Assembly: GCF_009725235.1 (NCBI RefSeq)
Contig: NZ_WJFC01000304.1
Coordinates: forward strand, 1 to 11,961
Source of the DNA: Scytonema sp. UIC 10036
GTDB lineage: Bacteria; Cyanobacteriota; Cyanobacteriia; Cyanobacteriales; Nostocaceae
Reading direction: 5' to 3'
Length of the DNA stretch: 11,961 bases
In this document: positions 6,437-11,961 of the stretch, one piece after another
Layout of the letters: each line of letters starts with the position of its first letter
How positions within the stretch are numbered: position 1 is the first letter of the stretch
The notes under the pieces: generated by a model
Told to the model about the DNA's origin: nothing
Database searches by the model: none
Seen by the model: only the letters and a program-made list of their open reading frames with translations
Position numbers and translations under genes: made by a program

Positions 6437-7078
6437 TCAATTAAAAGTATCTTTGAGAACAGTACGGGCTGCTAAATGATTGCGAGTGGAAGTCAAAATC
6501 TCTGATTCTCTTTCCAAACGCTCTGCCGTATCTTGAAGTTCTAACAATGCTTGCTGCTCTGCTGCAACACCATAAAGGTTGCTTGCAATCCAGTAAGATA
6601 GCTCTACTGGTAAATCTGGCAAATCGTCAGGTAACTCAATGTTTTGATCTGTCAGTTTCGCTGAAAGCCTAACTACATCTCGCAGCAGTTGTTCTACCTC
6701 AGTCGCTAAAGGTCTTAAGTCTTTTACGGGAGGTTTGTCCTCAATCCACTCTACCAAACCTACCCGGTACGGCTTTTCTCGAACGTACTTAAGAAGACGA
6801 AACCTCTGCTGCCCTAGAGTCCACATCTTCATCCGACCATCAGGTAGACGCTGATGCTGAGTGATTTCCGCACAGCAACCAACATTAGCGATCGTACCTC
6901 TTACCGGATCGACCATCAAAACACCGAACCTGCGATCGCTTTCCAGAATCGTGTTCATCATGATTCGGTAGCGAAATTCAAAGATGTGCAGGGGTAAAGG
7001 TCTAGTAGGGAACAACACTACTTCTGGCAACGGGAACAGAGGTAGTTCGCAAACAGCAATTCTAGAAGTTGATGTCAT
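6437..7078 (-). CDS. Stand-alone LON substrate-binding domain protein (213 aa)
   Basis: It resembles the N-terminal substrate-binding domain of Lon protease, but no AAA+ ATPase and no Ser/Lys protease domain is present. Seen: the typical opening LPLFPLPEVVLFPTRPLPLHIFE (about residues 12-34), RFGVLMVD, the GC(C)AEI segment, and a helical C-terminal half with RLERESEILTSTRNHL. Its role is unknown; such proteins may bind misfolded proteins or act as adaptors, but this is inference. It lies downstream of rpsJ on the same strand, separated by a repeat and an intrinsic terminator, so it probably has its own promoter in 7079-7170. A short AGGA precedes the ATG by 3 nt, close spacing for a ribosome binding site. 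Confidence 0.9.
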   Translation of the reverse strand: MTSTSRIAVCELPLFPLPEVVLFPTRPLPLHIFEFRYRIMMNTILESDRRFGVLMVDPVRGTIANVGCCAEITQHQRLPDGRMKMWTLGQQRFRLLKYVREKPYRVGLVEWIEDKPPVKDLRPLATEVEQLLRDVVRLSAKLTDQNIELPDDLPDLPVELSYWIASNLYGVAAEQQALLELQDTAERLERESEILTSTRNHLAARTVLKDTFN

Positions 7079-7173
7079 GTTTCCTATGTATAAATTTCTT
7101 AGTCTTAAATATTTATTTTTCTTTACTTTTCCCCTACTTTCTCATATTCTATCATTCCGACCTGAAAGCAAAT

Positions 7174-7205
7174 AAAAAGCCCTAAAAAATCTTTCTTAGG
7201 GCTTT
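7174..7205 (-). terminator. Intrinsic terminator downstream of rpsJ (end of the str operon)
   Basis: AAAGCCCTAA (7176-7185) and TTAGGGCTTT (7196-7205) form a perfect 10-bp stem with a 10-nt loop. Read on the minus strand, the stem ends in GGGCTTTTTATTT, a proper U-tract. It would stop transcripts arriving from rpsJ before the LON gene. On the plus strand the T-run is poor. Confidence 0.85.
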
Positions 7206-7222
7206 GTTATTTATTATACATT

Positions 7223-7364
7223 GTTAGTGGTTAGTGGTTAGTGGTTAGTGGTTAGAAATACAAGTAGGTAGGGAAGACAGCCCGCCACATGACTTTGTTA
7301 GTGGGCATTGTCAACCTACCAACTAACAACTAACAACTAACAACTAACTAATAACTAATAACTA
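7223..7364. repeat. Inverted heptamer repeat element between the LON gene and rpsJ
   Basis: Left arm: GTTAGTG x4 plus a partial unit at 7223-7255. Right arm: CAACTAA x4 (7320-7347) followed by two ATAACTA units to 7364. The arms are complementary with one mismatch per unit (TTAGTGG against TTAGTTG). The 64-bp middle also folds imperfectly, using GTAGGT (7265-7270) and ACCTAC (7314-7319), and contains GTGGGCATTG. The rpsJ stop codon is formed by the last repeat bases. Confidence 0.85.
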
Positions 7365-7679
7365 TAGTTTCACTTCAATATCCACACCAGAAGGAAGATC
7401 CAGTTTCATCAAAGCATCGATAGTCTTGGAAGAAGGCTGATAAATGTCAATGATTCGGCGATGGGTACGGGTTTCAAAATGTTCCCGTGAATCTTTATCT
7501 ACGTGAGGAGAACGCAACACACAGTAGATGCGGCGTTTTGTGGGGAGAGGAATCGGTCCGATAGCTGTTGCATTGGTGCGGTTAGCTGTGTCTACAATCT
7601 TCTCGCAAGATGTGTCGAGCAAGCGACGGTCAAAAGCTTGTAAACGAATTCTAATCTTTTGCTGCTGTAGTGTTGCCAT
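7362..7679 (-). CDS. rpsJ: 30S ribosomal protein S10 (105 aa)
   Basis: Small-subunit protein of the 30S head and, in other bacteria, the NusE subunit of transcription antitermination complexes. The full-length 105-residue sequence shows the family pattern: [10 protein letters not shown] at the start, [29 protein letters not shown] in the middle, and the tail [21 protein letters not shown] lies 8 nt before the ATG. In cyanobacteria rpsJ follows tuf in the str operon instead of heading the S10 operon, as here. Between tuf and rpsJ lie a bidirectional terminator and a heptamer hairpin, so expression may depend on read-through or on the extended -10 motif at 7810-7818. The TAG stop borders the ATAACTA repeat. 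Confidence 0.98.
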   Translation of the reverse strand: MATLQQQKIRIRLQAFDRRLLDTSCEKIVDTANRTNATAIGPIPLPTKRRIYCVLRSPHVDKDSREHFETRTHRRIIDIYQPSSKTIDALMKLDLPSGVDIEVKL

Positions 7680-7707
7680 TTTTAATTTTCCAGGTTCTGA
7701 GTAGGTT

Positions 7708-7781
7708 GGTTAGTGGTTAGTGGTTAGTGGTTAGTGGTTAGTAGAACAATCAACAACTAACAACTAACAACTAACAACTAA
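7708..7781. repeat. Inverted heptamer repeat element between rpsJ and tuf
   Basis: Five GGTTAGT units (7708-7742) face four CAACTAA units (7754-7781) across an 11-bp loop. The pairing has one mismatch per heptamer. It is nearly the same element, in the same orientation, as at 7223-7364. On the mRNA it would form a long AU-rich hairpin in the leader of rpsJ. Confidence 0.85.
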
Positions 7782-7793
7782 CTATAAAGCGTG

Positions 7794-7834
7794 AAAAAAG
7801 CAGAGATGTATTATACCATCTCTGCTCCTTTTTT
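7794..7834. terminator. Bidirectional intrinsic terminator after tuf
   Basis: AGCAGAGATG (7799-7808) pairs perfectly with CATCTCTGCT (7817-7826) around an 8-nt loop. A T-run follows on both strands: CCTTTTTT at 7827-7834 on the plus strand, and six T on the minus strand (complement of 7794-7799). On the minus strand it would end or attenuate the tuf transcript before rpsJ. Confidence 0.85.
7810..7818 (-). promoter_or_regulatory. Extended -10 promoter motif facing rpsJ, inside the terminator loop
   Basis: The minus strand reads TGGTATAAT, a perfect extended -10 (TGnTATAAT), about 130 bases before rpsJ. No good -35 is present at 16-19 nt spacing. Being downstream of tuf's terminator, it could give rpsJ its own transcript. 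It may also be a chance AT-rich loop. Confidence 0.35.
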
Positions 7835-7852
7835 AGTTAAGGTGCAAAGGTA

Positions 7853-9082
7853 CTATTTGAGAATTTTGGAAACAACACCAGCACCGATGGTACGACCACC
7901 TTCACGAATAGCGAAGCGCATTCCTTGCTCGATCGCGATCGCGTTGATGAGTTCTACACTCACTTTGATCCGGTCACCGGGCATTACCATTTCTGCTGCA
8001 CTGCCATCATCACTGGTGAAAGCTTTGATGGTGCCGGTTACGTCTGTTGTCCGCACGTAGAACTGAGGACGGTAGCCAGCGAAGAAGGGTGTTTTGCGAC
8101 CGCCTTCTTTTTCTGTCAACACGTACACTTCACCTTCAAATTGGGTGTGTGGAGTGATGGAACCGGGCTTAGCAATAACCATTCCCCGTTCAATATCTGC
8201 TTTTTGGATACCGCGCAGTAGTATTCCGGCGTTATCCCCAGCCATACCTTCTTCAAGGCTCTTCTTGAACATCTCGATACCAGTAACAGTGGTGCTGCGT
8301 GTAGGTTTGATACCAACCAGTTCCACGTTATCACCGATTTTGACTTTACCCCGCTCAATACGTCCGGTAGCGACTGTACCGCGACCTGTGATGGAGAATA
8401 CGTCTTCTACCGCCATCAGGAAGGGCTTATCAACATCTCGTTCTGGGGTGGGGATGTAGGAGTCTACAGCATCCATCAGTGCGTATATTTTATCTACCCA
8501 CTTGTCTTCGCCCCGTTGTGTTTTGGGCGCAGCAGTCATTTTTTCCAGCGCTTGCAAGCCAGAACCGATGACAATAGGAATATCATCGCCGGGGAATTGG
8601 TAGCTAGATAGCAGTTCGCGGACTTCCAATTCTACCAGTTCCAAAAGTTCTGCGTCGTCCACCATGTCTTCTTTGTTCAAGAAAACAACCAGACTGGGTA
8701 CACCTACCTGTCTTGCCAAGAGGATATGTTCGCGGGTTTGAGGCATGGGACCGTCAGCTGCGGAAACCACTAGAATGGCACCATCCATCTGAGCAGCACC
8801 GGTGATCATGTTCTTCACATAGTCAGCGTGTCCGGGACAGTCCACGTGAGCATAGTGCCGATTTGCGGTTTCATACTCTACGTGAGCGGTGTTGATGGTA
8901 ATACCCCGTGCCTTTTCTTCTGGAGCAGCATCAATTTCATCGTACTTTCTTGCTTGTGCCTGACCCAGAGCTGAAAGGGTCATGGTGATAGCTGCTGTTA
9001 AAGTGGTTTTACCGTGGTCAACGTGACCGATGGTACCGATATTGACGTGGGGTTTATTCCGTTCAAACTTTGCGCGTGCCAT
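7853..9082 (-). CDS. tuf: Translation elongation factor Tu (409 aa)
   Basis: GTPase that delivers aminoacyl-tRNA to the ribosomal A site. Full length, 409 residues as usual in cyanobacteria. Seen: G1 GHVDHGKT (19-26), switch I with [12 protein letters not shown] (59-70), G3 DCPGH (81-85), G4 NKED (136-139), and a G5 region GSGLQ (173-177) that has Gly where SAL is usual. Domains II and III follow, with [13 protein letters not shown] and the conserved end [16 protein letters not shown]82, next to the G3 aspartate, is equivalent to the cysteine reported to make Synechocystis EF-Tu sensitive to oxidation. Upstream, all of the space to fusA is heptamer repeat whose minus strand carries AAAGGA motifs. 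Downstream lies a strong terminator. Confidence 0.99.
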   Translation of the reverse strand: MARAKFERNKPHVNIGTIGHVDHGKTTLTAAITMTLSALGQAQARKYDEIDAAPEEKARGITINTAHVEYETANRHYAHVDCPGHADYVKNMITGAAQMDGAILVVSAADGPMPQTREHILLARQVGVPSLVVFLNKEDMVDDAELLELVELEVRELLSSYQFPGDDIPIVIGSGLQALEKMTAAPKTQRGEDKWVDKIYALMDAVDSYIPTPERDVDKPFLMAVEDVFSITGRGTVATGRIERGKVKIGDNVELVGIKPTRSTTVTGIEMFKKSLEEGMAGDNAGILLRGIQKADIERGMVIAKPGSITPHTQFEGEVYVLTEKEGGRKTPFFAGYRPQFYVRTTDVTGTIKAFTSDDGSAAEMVMPGDRIKVSVELINAIAIEQGMRFAIREGGRTIGAGVVSKILK

Positions 9083-9090
9083 GAATTGTT

Positions 9091-9197
9091 TTGTCCTTTG
9101 TCAATTGTCCTTTGTCAATTGTCCTTTGTCCTTTGTCAATTGTCCTTTGTCTTTTACTAATAACAAATGACTAATGACAAATGACTAATGACTATTA
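9091..9197. repeat. Heptamer repeats filling the fusA-tuf gap (TTGTCCT/TTGTCAA and ACAAATG/ACTAATG)
   Basis: Nine units of TTGTCCT, TTGTCAA or TTGTCTT occupy 9091-9153. Five units of ACTAATG/ACAAATG type and a last degenerate one, ACTATTA, occupy 9156-9197. TTTGTC in the first block can pair with GACAAA in the second, so the leader of tuf can fold on itself. The fusA stop codon (TAA, 9195-9197) lies in the last degenerate unit. Confidence 0.9.
9094..9099 (-). promoter_or_regulatory. Repeat-derived ribosome binding site of tuf
   Basis: The minus strand reads AAAGGA 11 nt before the tuf ATG. It is the last of six AAAGGA or near-identical copies made by the TTGTCCT heptamers. Spacing is slightly long, but no other purine-rich site exists. 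Confidence 0.6.
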
Positions 9198-11273
9198 AGC
9201 GTTCCCTTTACTTTTAGCGATGATTGCCTCAGCTACGTTGCGAGGTACTTCTTCATAGTTGCTAAATTCCATTGAGAAGATGCCCCGACCTTGGGTCTTA
9301 GACCGGATGTCTGTAGCGTAGCCAAACATCTCTGACAGTGGTACTTTGGCAGTTACTTTCGCAAGCCCTGCTTCAGACCCCATGCCCTCAATTTGTCCGC
9401 GACGGGAATTGAGGTCGCCCATTACATCCCCAAGGAAGTTTTCGGGAACTTCTACCTCAACTTTCATCATAGGCTCTAACAGAATTGGTGTAGCTTTCAT
9501 CGCTGCTTCCTTCACTGCCATTGAACCAGCAATTTTGAAAGCCATTTCTGAAGAGTCTACTTCGTGGTAAGACCCATCGACTAAGGTTGCCTTGATATCG
9601 ATGAGAGGATACCCGGCTAATACACCGGATTCACAGGTTTCTTTGATACCTGCTTCTACAGGCGATACGTACTCTTTTGGTACGGAACCGCCTACAATCT
9701 TGGAGACAAATTCAAAACCACTTCCGGGTTCCCCTGGCTCCAAGTCAATCACAACGTGACCGTACTGACCTTTACCACCACTTTGACGGATGAATTTACC
9801 TTCGACTCTGGTGACGGGTTTGCGAATGGTTTCGCGGTAAGCAACTTGTGGCGCACCCACGTTTGCTTCCACTTTAAATTCGCGTAACATCCGGTCTACA
9901 AGAATTTCTAGGTGTAGCTCACCCATCCCTGCAATCACGGTTTGGTTGGTTTCTGGATTCACGCTCACGCGGAAGGTGGGGTCTTCTTCCGAAAGAGATT
10001 GCAGAGCCTTGGACAATTTGTCCATGTCATTCTTGGTCTTGGGTTCAACCGCAACCGAGATAACAGGCTCGGGAATGTATAGGGATTCGAGAATGACTGG
10101 CGCACTTTCATCACATAGTGTGTCACCTGTCAAGGTATCTTTCAATCCCAATGCAGCACCCAGATCGCCAGCTCTGAGTTCGTCAACGTCCAATCGATCG
10201 TCTGCTTTTAACACCACCAAGCGGGAAATCCGTTCTTTCTTTCCTTTGGTTGCGTTAAGGACGTAACTGCCCTTCTTCAGAACACCAGAATATACGCGAA
10301 CGAATGTCAGACGACCGTAGGGGTCTGCCATAATCTTGAAAGCCAGCGCTGACAGGGGTTCGTTATCGTCAGCACGACGTTCAACAGTTTCACCAGAAGA
10401 TACTGTACCTTGAATTGGTGGTACATCAATTGGTGCGGGTAGGTAGTCTACTACTGCATCCAACAGCAGCTGCACGCCTTTGTTTTTGAATGCGGAACCA
10501 CAAAGCATGGGCACGATCGTACCTGCAACTGTTCCTTTCCGAAGGGCTGTGCGAACTTCTTCTTCAGTGAGTTCTTCACCCTCGAAGTACTTGTTCATCA
10601 GGTCGTCGTCTGTTTCCGCCACTGCTTCAATCAGCTTGTTGCGGTATTCTTCTACCTGAGCCGCCATATCTTCGGGAATGGCTGTTTCCTGAATATCAGT
10701 TCCTTGGTCATTGGTGTAGATGTATGCGCTCATCTTCACCAAGTCAACAATACCTTTGAAATCGCTTTCACTGCCTATGGGCAACTGAATGGGAATCGCA
10801 TTTGCCCGCAGGCGATCGCGTACTTGATCGTAAACTTTATAGAAGCTTGCGCCCGTGCGATCCATCTTGTTAACAAACACGATGCGAGGCACTTTGTAGC
10901 GATCTGCTTGACGCCATACAGTTTCTGTTTGGGGTTGCACGCCACCTACAGAACATAACACTGTAATAACACCATCTAGCACCCGCATGGAACGCTCTAC
11001 TTCTATGGTGAAGTCTACGTGTCCGGGAGTATCAATAATGTTAATTTGATGATTTTTCCAACTGGTACTGATAGCAGCAGCAGTGATAGTGATTCCCCGC
11101 TCTCTCTCCTGTTCCATCCAGTCGGTAACAGCAGTTCCTTCGTGAACTTCACCAATCTTATGAATTATCCCAGAGTAAAATAATATTCTCTCTGTTGTTG
11201 TGGTTTTGCCCGCATCTATATGCGCCGCAATACCTATGTTGCGTACCTTCTCTAGCGGGTGGTTACGTGCCAC
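9195..11273 (-). CDS. fusA: Translation elongation factor G (692 aa)
   Basis: GTPase that drives ribosomal translocation and, with RRF, ribosome recycling. Full-length bacterial type: P-loop AHIDAGKT (17-24), switch [10 protein letters not shown] (59-67), DTPGHVDF (81-88), NKMD (135-138), [13 protein letters not shown] (254-266) as the end of the G domain, then domains II-V with [20 protein letters not shown] and GQYGHV, and the C-terminal [22 protein letters not shown]. Cysteines at 107 and 258 are seen; whether they match the redox-active pair described in Synechocystis EF-G needs an alignment. The start is GTG, supported by AGGAGG five bases upstream and by the usual [16 protein letters not shown]-terminus. 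A possible own promoter (11299-11327) and a hairpin separate it from rpsG. Confidence 0.98.
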   Translation of the reverse strand: MARNHPLEKVRNIGIAAHIDAGKTTTTERILFYSGIIHKIGEVHEGTAVTDWMEQERERGITITAAAISTSWKNHQINIIDTPGHVDFTIEVERSMRVLDGVITVLCSVGGVQPQTETVWRQADRYKVPRIVFVNKMDRTGASFYKVYDQVRDRLRANAIPIQLPIGSESDFKGIVDLVKMSAYIYTNDQGTDIQETAIPEDMAAQVEEYRNKLIEAVAETDDDLMNKYFEGEELTEEEVRTALRKGTVAGTIVPMLCGSAFKNKGVQLLLDAVVDYLPAPIDVPPIQGTVSSGETVERRADDNEPLSALAFKIMADPYGRLTFVRVYSGVLKKGSYVLNATKGKKERISRLVVLKADDRLDVDELRAGDLGAALGLKDTLTGDTLCDESAPVILESLYIPEPVISVAVEPKTKNDMDKLSKALQSLSEEDPTFRVSVNPETNQTVIAGMGELHLEILVDRMLREFKVEANVGAPQVAYRETIRKPVTRVEGKFIRQSGGKGQYGHVVIDLEPGEPGSGFEFVSKIVGGSVPKEYVSPVEAGIKETCESGVLAGYPLIDIKATLVDGSYHEVDSSEMAFKIAGSMAVKEAAMKATPILLEPMMKVEVEVPENFLGDVMGDLNSRRGQIEGMGSEAGLAKVTAKVPLSEMFGYATDIRSKTQGRGIFSMEFSNYEEVPRNVAEAIIAKSKGNA

Positions 11274-11278
11274 AGCTG

Positions 11279-11284
11279 CCTCCT
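11279..11284 (-). promoter_or_regulatory. Ribosome binding site of fusA
   Basis: A full-consensus AGGAGG on the minus strand lies 5 nt before the GTG start. It decides the GTG start and contrasts with the weak, repeat-derived site of tuf. Confidence 0.85.
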
Positions 11285-11298
11285 ATAGTTTTCGCCTC

Positions 11299-11327
11299 AT
11301 GATATCTTGTATATTACACTTTGTTAA
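11299..11327 (-). promoter_or_regulatory. Candidate promoter of fusA
   Basis: The minus strand reads TTAACA (11322-11327), a 17-nt spacer, then TATCAT (11299-11304); each hexamer matches consensus at 5 of 6 positions. Transcription would start about 20 nt before the GTG, leaving a very short 5' UTR with the AGGAGG site. It lies just after the hairpin that follows rpsG, a sensible place for an internal promoter. An ACGG-TTTT-CCGT mini-dyad is at 11342-11353. Confidence 0.45.
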
Positions 11328-11358
11328 GATAGTATACTTTTACGGAAAACCGTCTTTT

Positions 11359-11441
11359 GAATTATGAATTATGAATTGTGAATTATGAAAGTTTGAGTCA
11401 TTCAGCCTTTTTCACCATTCATCATTCATAATTCATAATTC
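11359..11441. repeat. Long palindrome of AATTATG heptamers between rpsG and fusA
   Basis: GAATTATGAATTATGAAT (11359-11376) and its exact complement at 11424-11441 form an 18-bp perfect stem. The 47-nt interior extends the pairing imperfectly (GTGAAT and TGAAA against ATTCAT and TTTCA). It begins one base after the rpsG stop on the transcribed strand. It may act as a terminator, attenuator or 3'-end stabiliser of the rpsL-rpsG message. No U-run follows it. Confidence 0.85.
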
Positions 11442-11442
11442 T

Positions 11443-11913
11443 TCAGTAGCGATAGTGTGCAAATGCTTTATTCGCTTCTGCCATGCGGTGCGTTTCTTCC
11501 CGCTTGCGAATGGCATTCCCGGTTTCGTTTGCCGCATCCATCAATTCATTTGCCAGTCTACCTGCCATTGTCCTACCGGGTCTAGATCTTGAGAACTGAA
11601 CCAGCCAACGTAAGGCAAGAGTTGTACCCCGTTCGGAACGGACTTCCATTGGCACTTGATAGGTAGCACCACCTACACGTCGGGCTTTCACTTCTACCAA
11701 TGGAGTTGCATTTCGCACTGCTCTTTCAAAAACTTCTAATGGATCGCCTCCAGTCCGTTCCTGAATCGTTTTCATAGCATCATAAACAATCCGTGCGGCT
11801 AAGGATTTTTTGCCGTGGCGCATAATACGTCTAATCATCATACTGACCAGACGGCTATTGTATACAGAGTCAGAAGGAACTGGACGCCTTTGAATTACAC
11901 CTCTACGAGACAT
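11443..11913 (-). CDS. rpsG: 30S ribosomal protein S7 (156 aa)
   Basis: Primary 16S rRNA-binding protein that nucleates assembly of the 30S head. Full 156-residue length. Seen: [36 protein letters not shown] at the N-terminus, then [34 protein letters not shown], and a C-terminal half with [49 protein letters not shown] lies 9 nt before the ATG. In the str operon it should follow rpsL, expected immediately right of the window. In other bacteria S7 feeds back on str operon translation; whether it does so here cannot be seen. The stop codon is followed after one base by the AATTATG palindrome. Confidence 0.98.
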   Translation of the reverse strand: MSRRGVIQRRPVPSDSVYNSRLVSMMIRRIMRHGKKSLAARIVYDAMKTIQERTGGDPLEVFERAVRNATPLVEVKARRVGGATYQVPMEVRSERGTTLALRWLVQFSRSRPGRTMAGRLANELMDAANETGNAIRKREETHRMAEANKAFAHYRY

Positions 11914-11945
11914 ACTTAGTAACCTTTAGTTTCCATCTTGCAATA

Positions 11946-11961
11946 GGGGTTAGGGGGTAGG
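11946..11961. repeat. Possible heptamer repeat GGGGTTA/GGGGGTA at the rpsL-rpsG junction, cut by the window edge
   Basis: Two period-7 units and the start of a third (11946-11952, 11953-11959, then GG) lie 33 bp before the rpsG start. Two units alone are weak evidence, but the position fits the pattern at the other junctions of this operon. Confidence 0.4.

Noticed and set aside
6437..7078. Truncated Lon protease
   Set aside because: The protein is a complete stand-alone LON-domain protein of a known type. No ATPase or protease remnants occur downstream, where the pheA terminator repeat begins at once.
7079..7170. Promoter of the LON gene
   Set aside because: Several TATA-like words (TAGAAT, TATACA on the minus strand) occur in this AT-rich stretch, but none has a convincing -35 partner, so none is annotated.
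7791..8459. Plus-strand open frames opposite tuf (for example 7791-8060, 8094-8459)
   Set aside because: They are antisense shadows of the well-conserved EF-Tu gene with no recognisable product.

Overview
The window looks like chromosomal DNA of a filamentous, probably heterocyst-forming (Nostocales-type) cyanobacterium. Three things suggest this. The protein families are cyanobacterial: a cyanobacterial-type RNase E with an Arg6-Ser C-terminal motif, a DUF1997 protein and a 409-residue EF-Tu. The 8-mer GCGATCGC (HIP1) occurs five times in 12 kb. Tandem heptanucleotide repeats, of the STRR class known from heterocystous cyanobacteria, are abundant. From memory, the gene order matches that around rne and the str operon of Anabaena/Nostoc PCC 7120.

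Layout, left to right. Position 1-1055 (+) is the C-terminal part of a TIGR03960-type radical SAM protein with its DUF2344 domain; its frame runs through a 15-unit heptamer array at the left edge. After a hairpin and a 0.6-kb structured leader come rne and rnhB (1699-4475, +), translationally coupled by a TGATG overlap. A DUF1997 gene (4463-5068, -) converges on rnhB with a 13-bp overlap inside a shared terminator hairpin. A 410-bp intergenic region holding a degenerate interspersed inverted-repeat element precedes pheA (5480-6364, +). pheA converges on a stand-alone LON-domain protein gene (6437-7078, -). The rest is the str operon on the minus strand, read right to left: rpsG, fusA, tuf, rpsJ (11913 down to 7362). 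rpsL is expected just beyond the right edge.

Functionally the window joins RNA turnover (RNase E, RNase HII, and a PNPase-docking motif on RNase E) with core translation (S7, EF-G, EF-Tu, S10), plus phenylalanine biosynthesis (prephenate dehydratase) and two conserved proteins of unclear role.

The most unusual layer is the repeats. Every gene junction from rnhB to rpsG, except the intergenic region upstream of pheA, carries period-7 repeats. Most are paired head-to-head so that the RNA can fold into long hairpins. These repeats supply or abut the stop codons of rnhB, the DUF1997 gene, pheA, rpsJ and fusA, and place AAAGGA Shine-Dalgarno-like motifs in front of tuf. The only array inside a reading frame (7-111) has a unit with no stop codon on either strand, and its 105 bp preserve the frame. 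No CRISPR, tRNA, rRNA, phage or transposase gene was seen.
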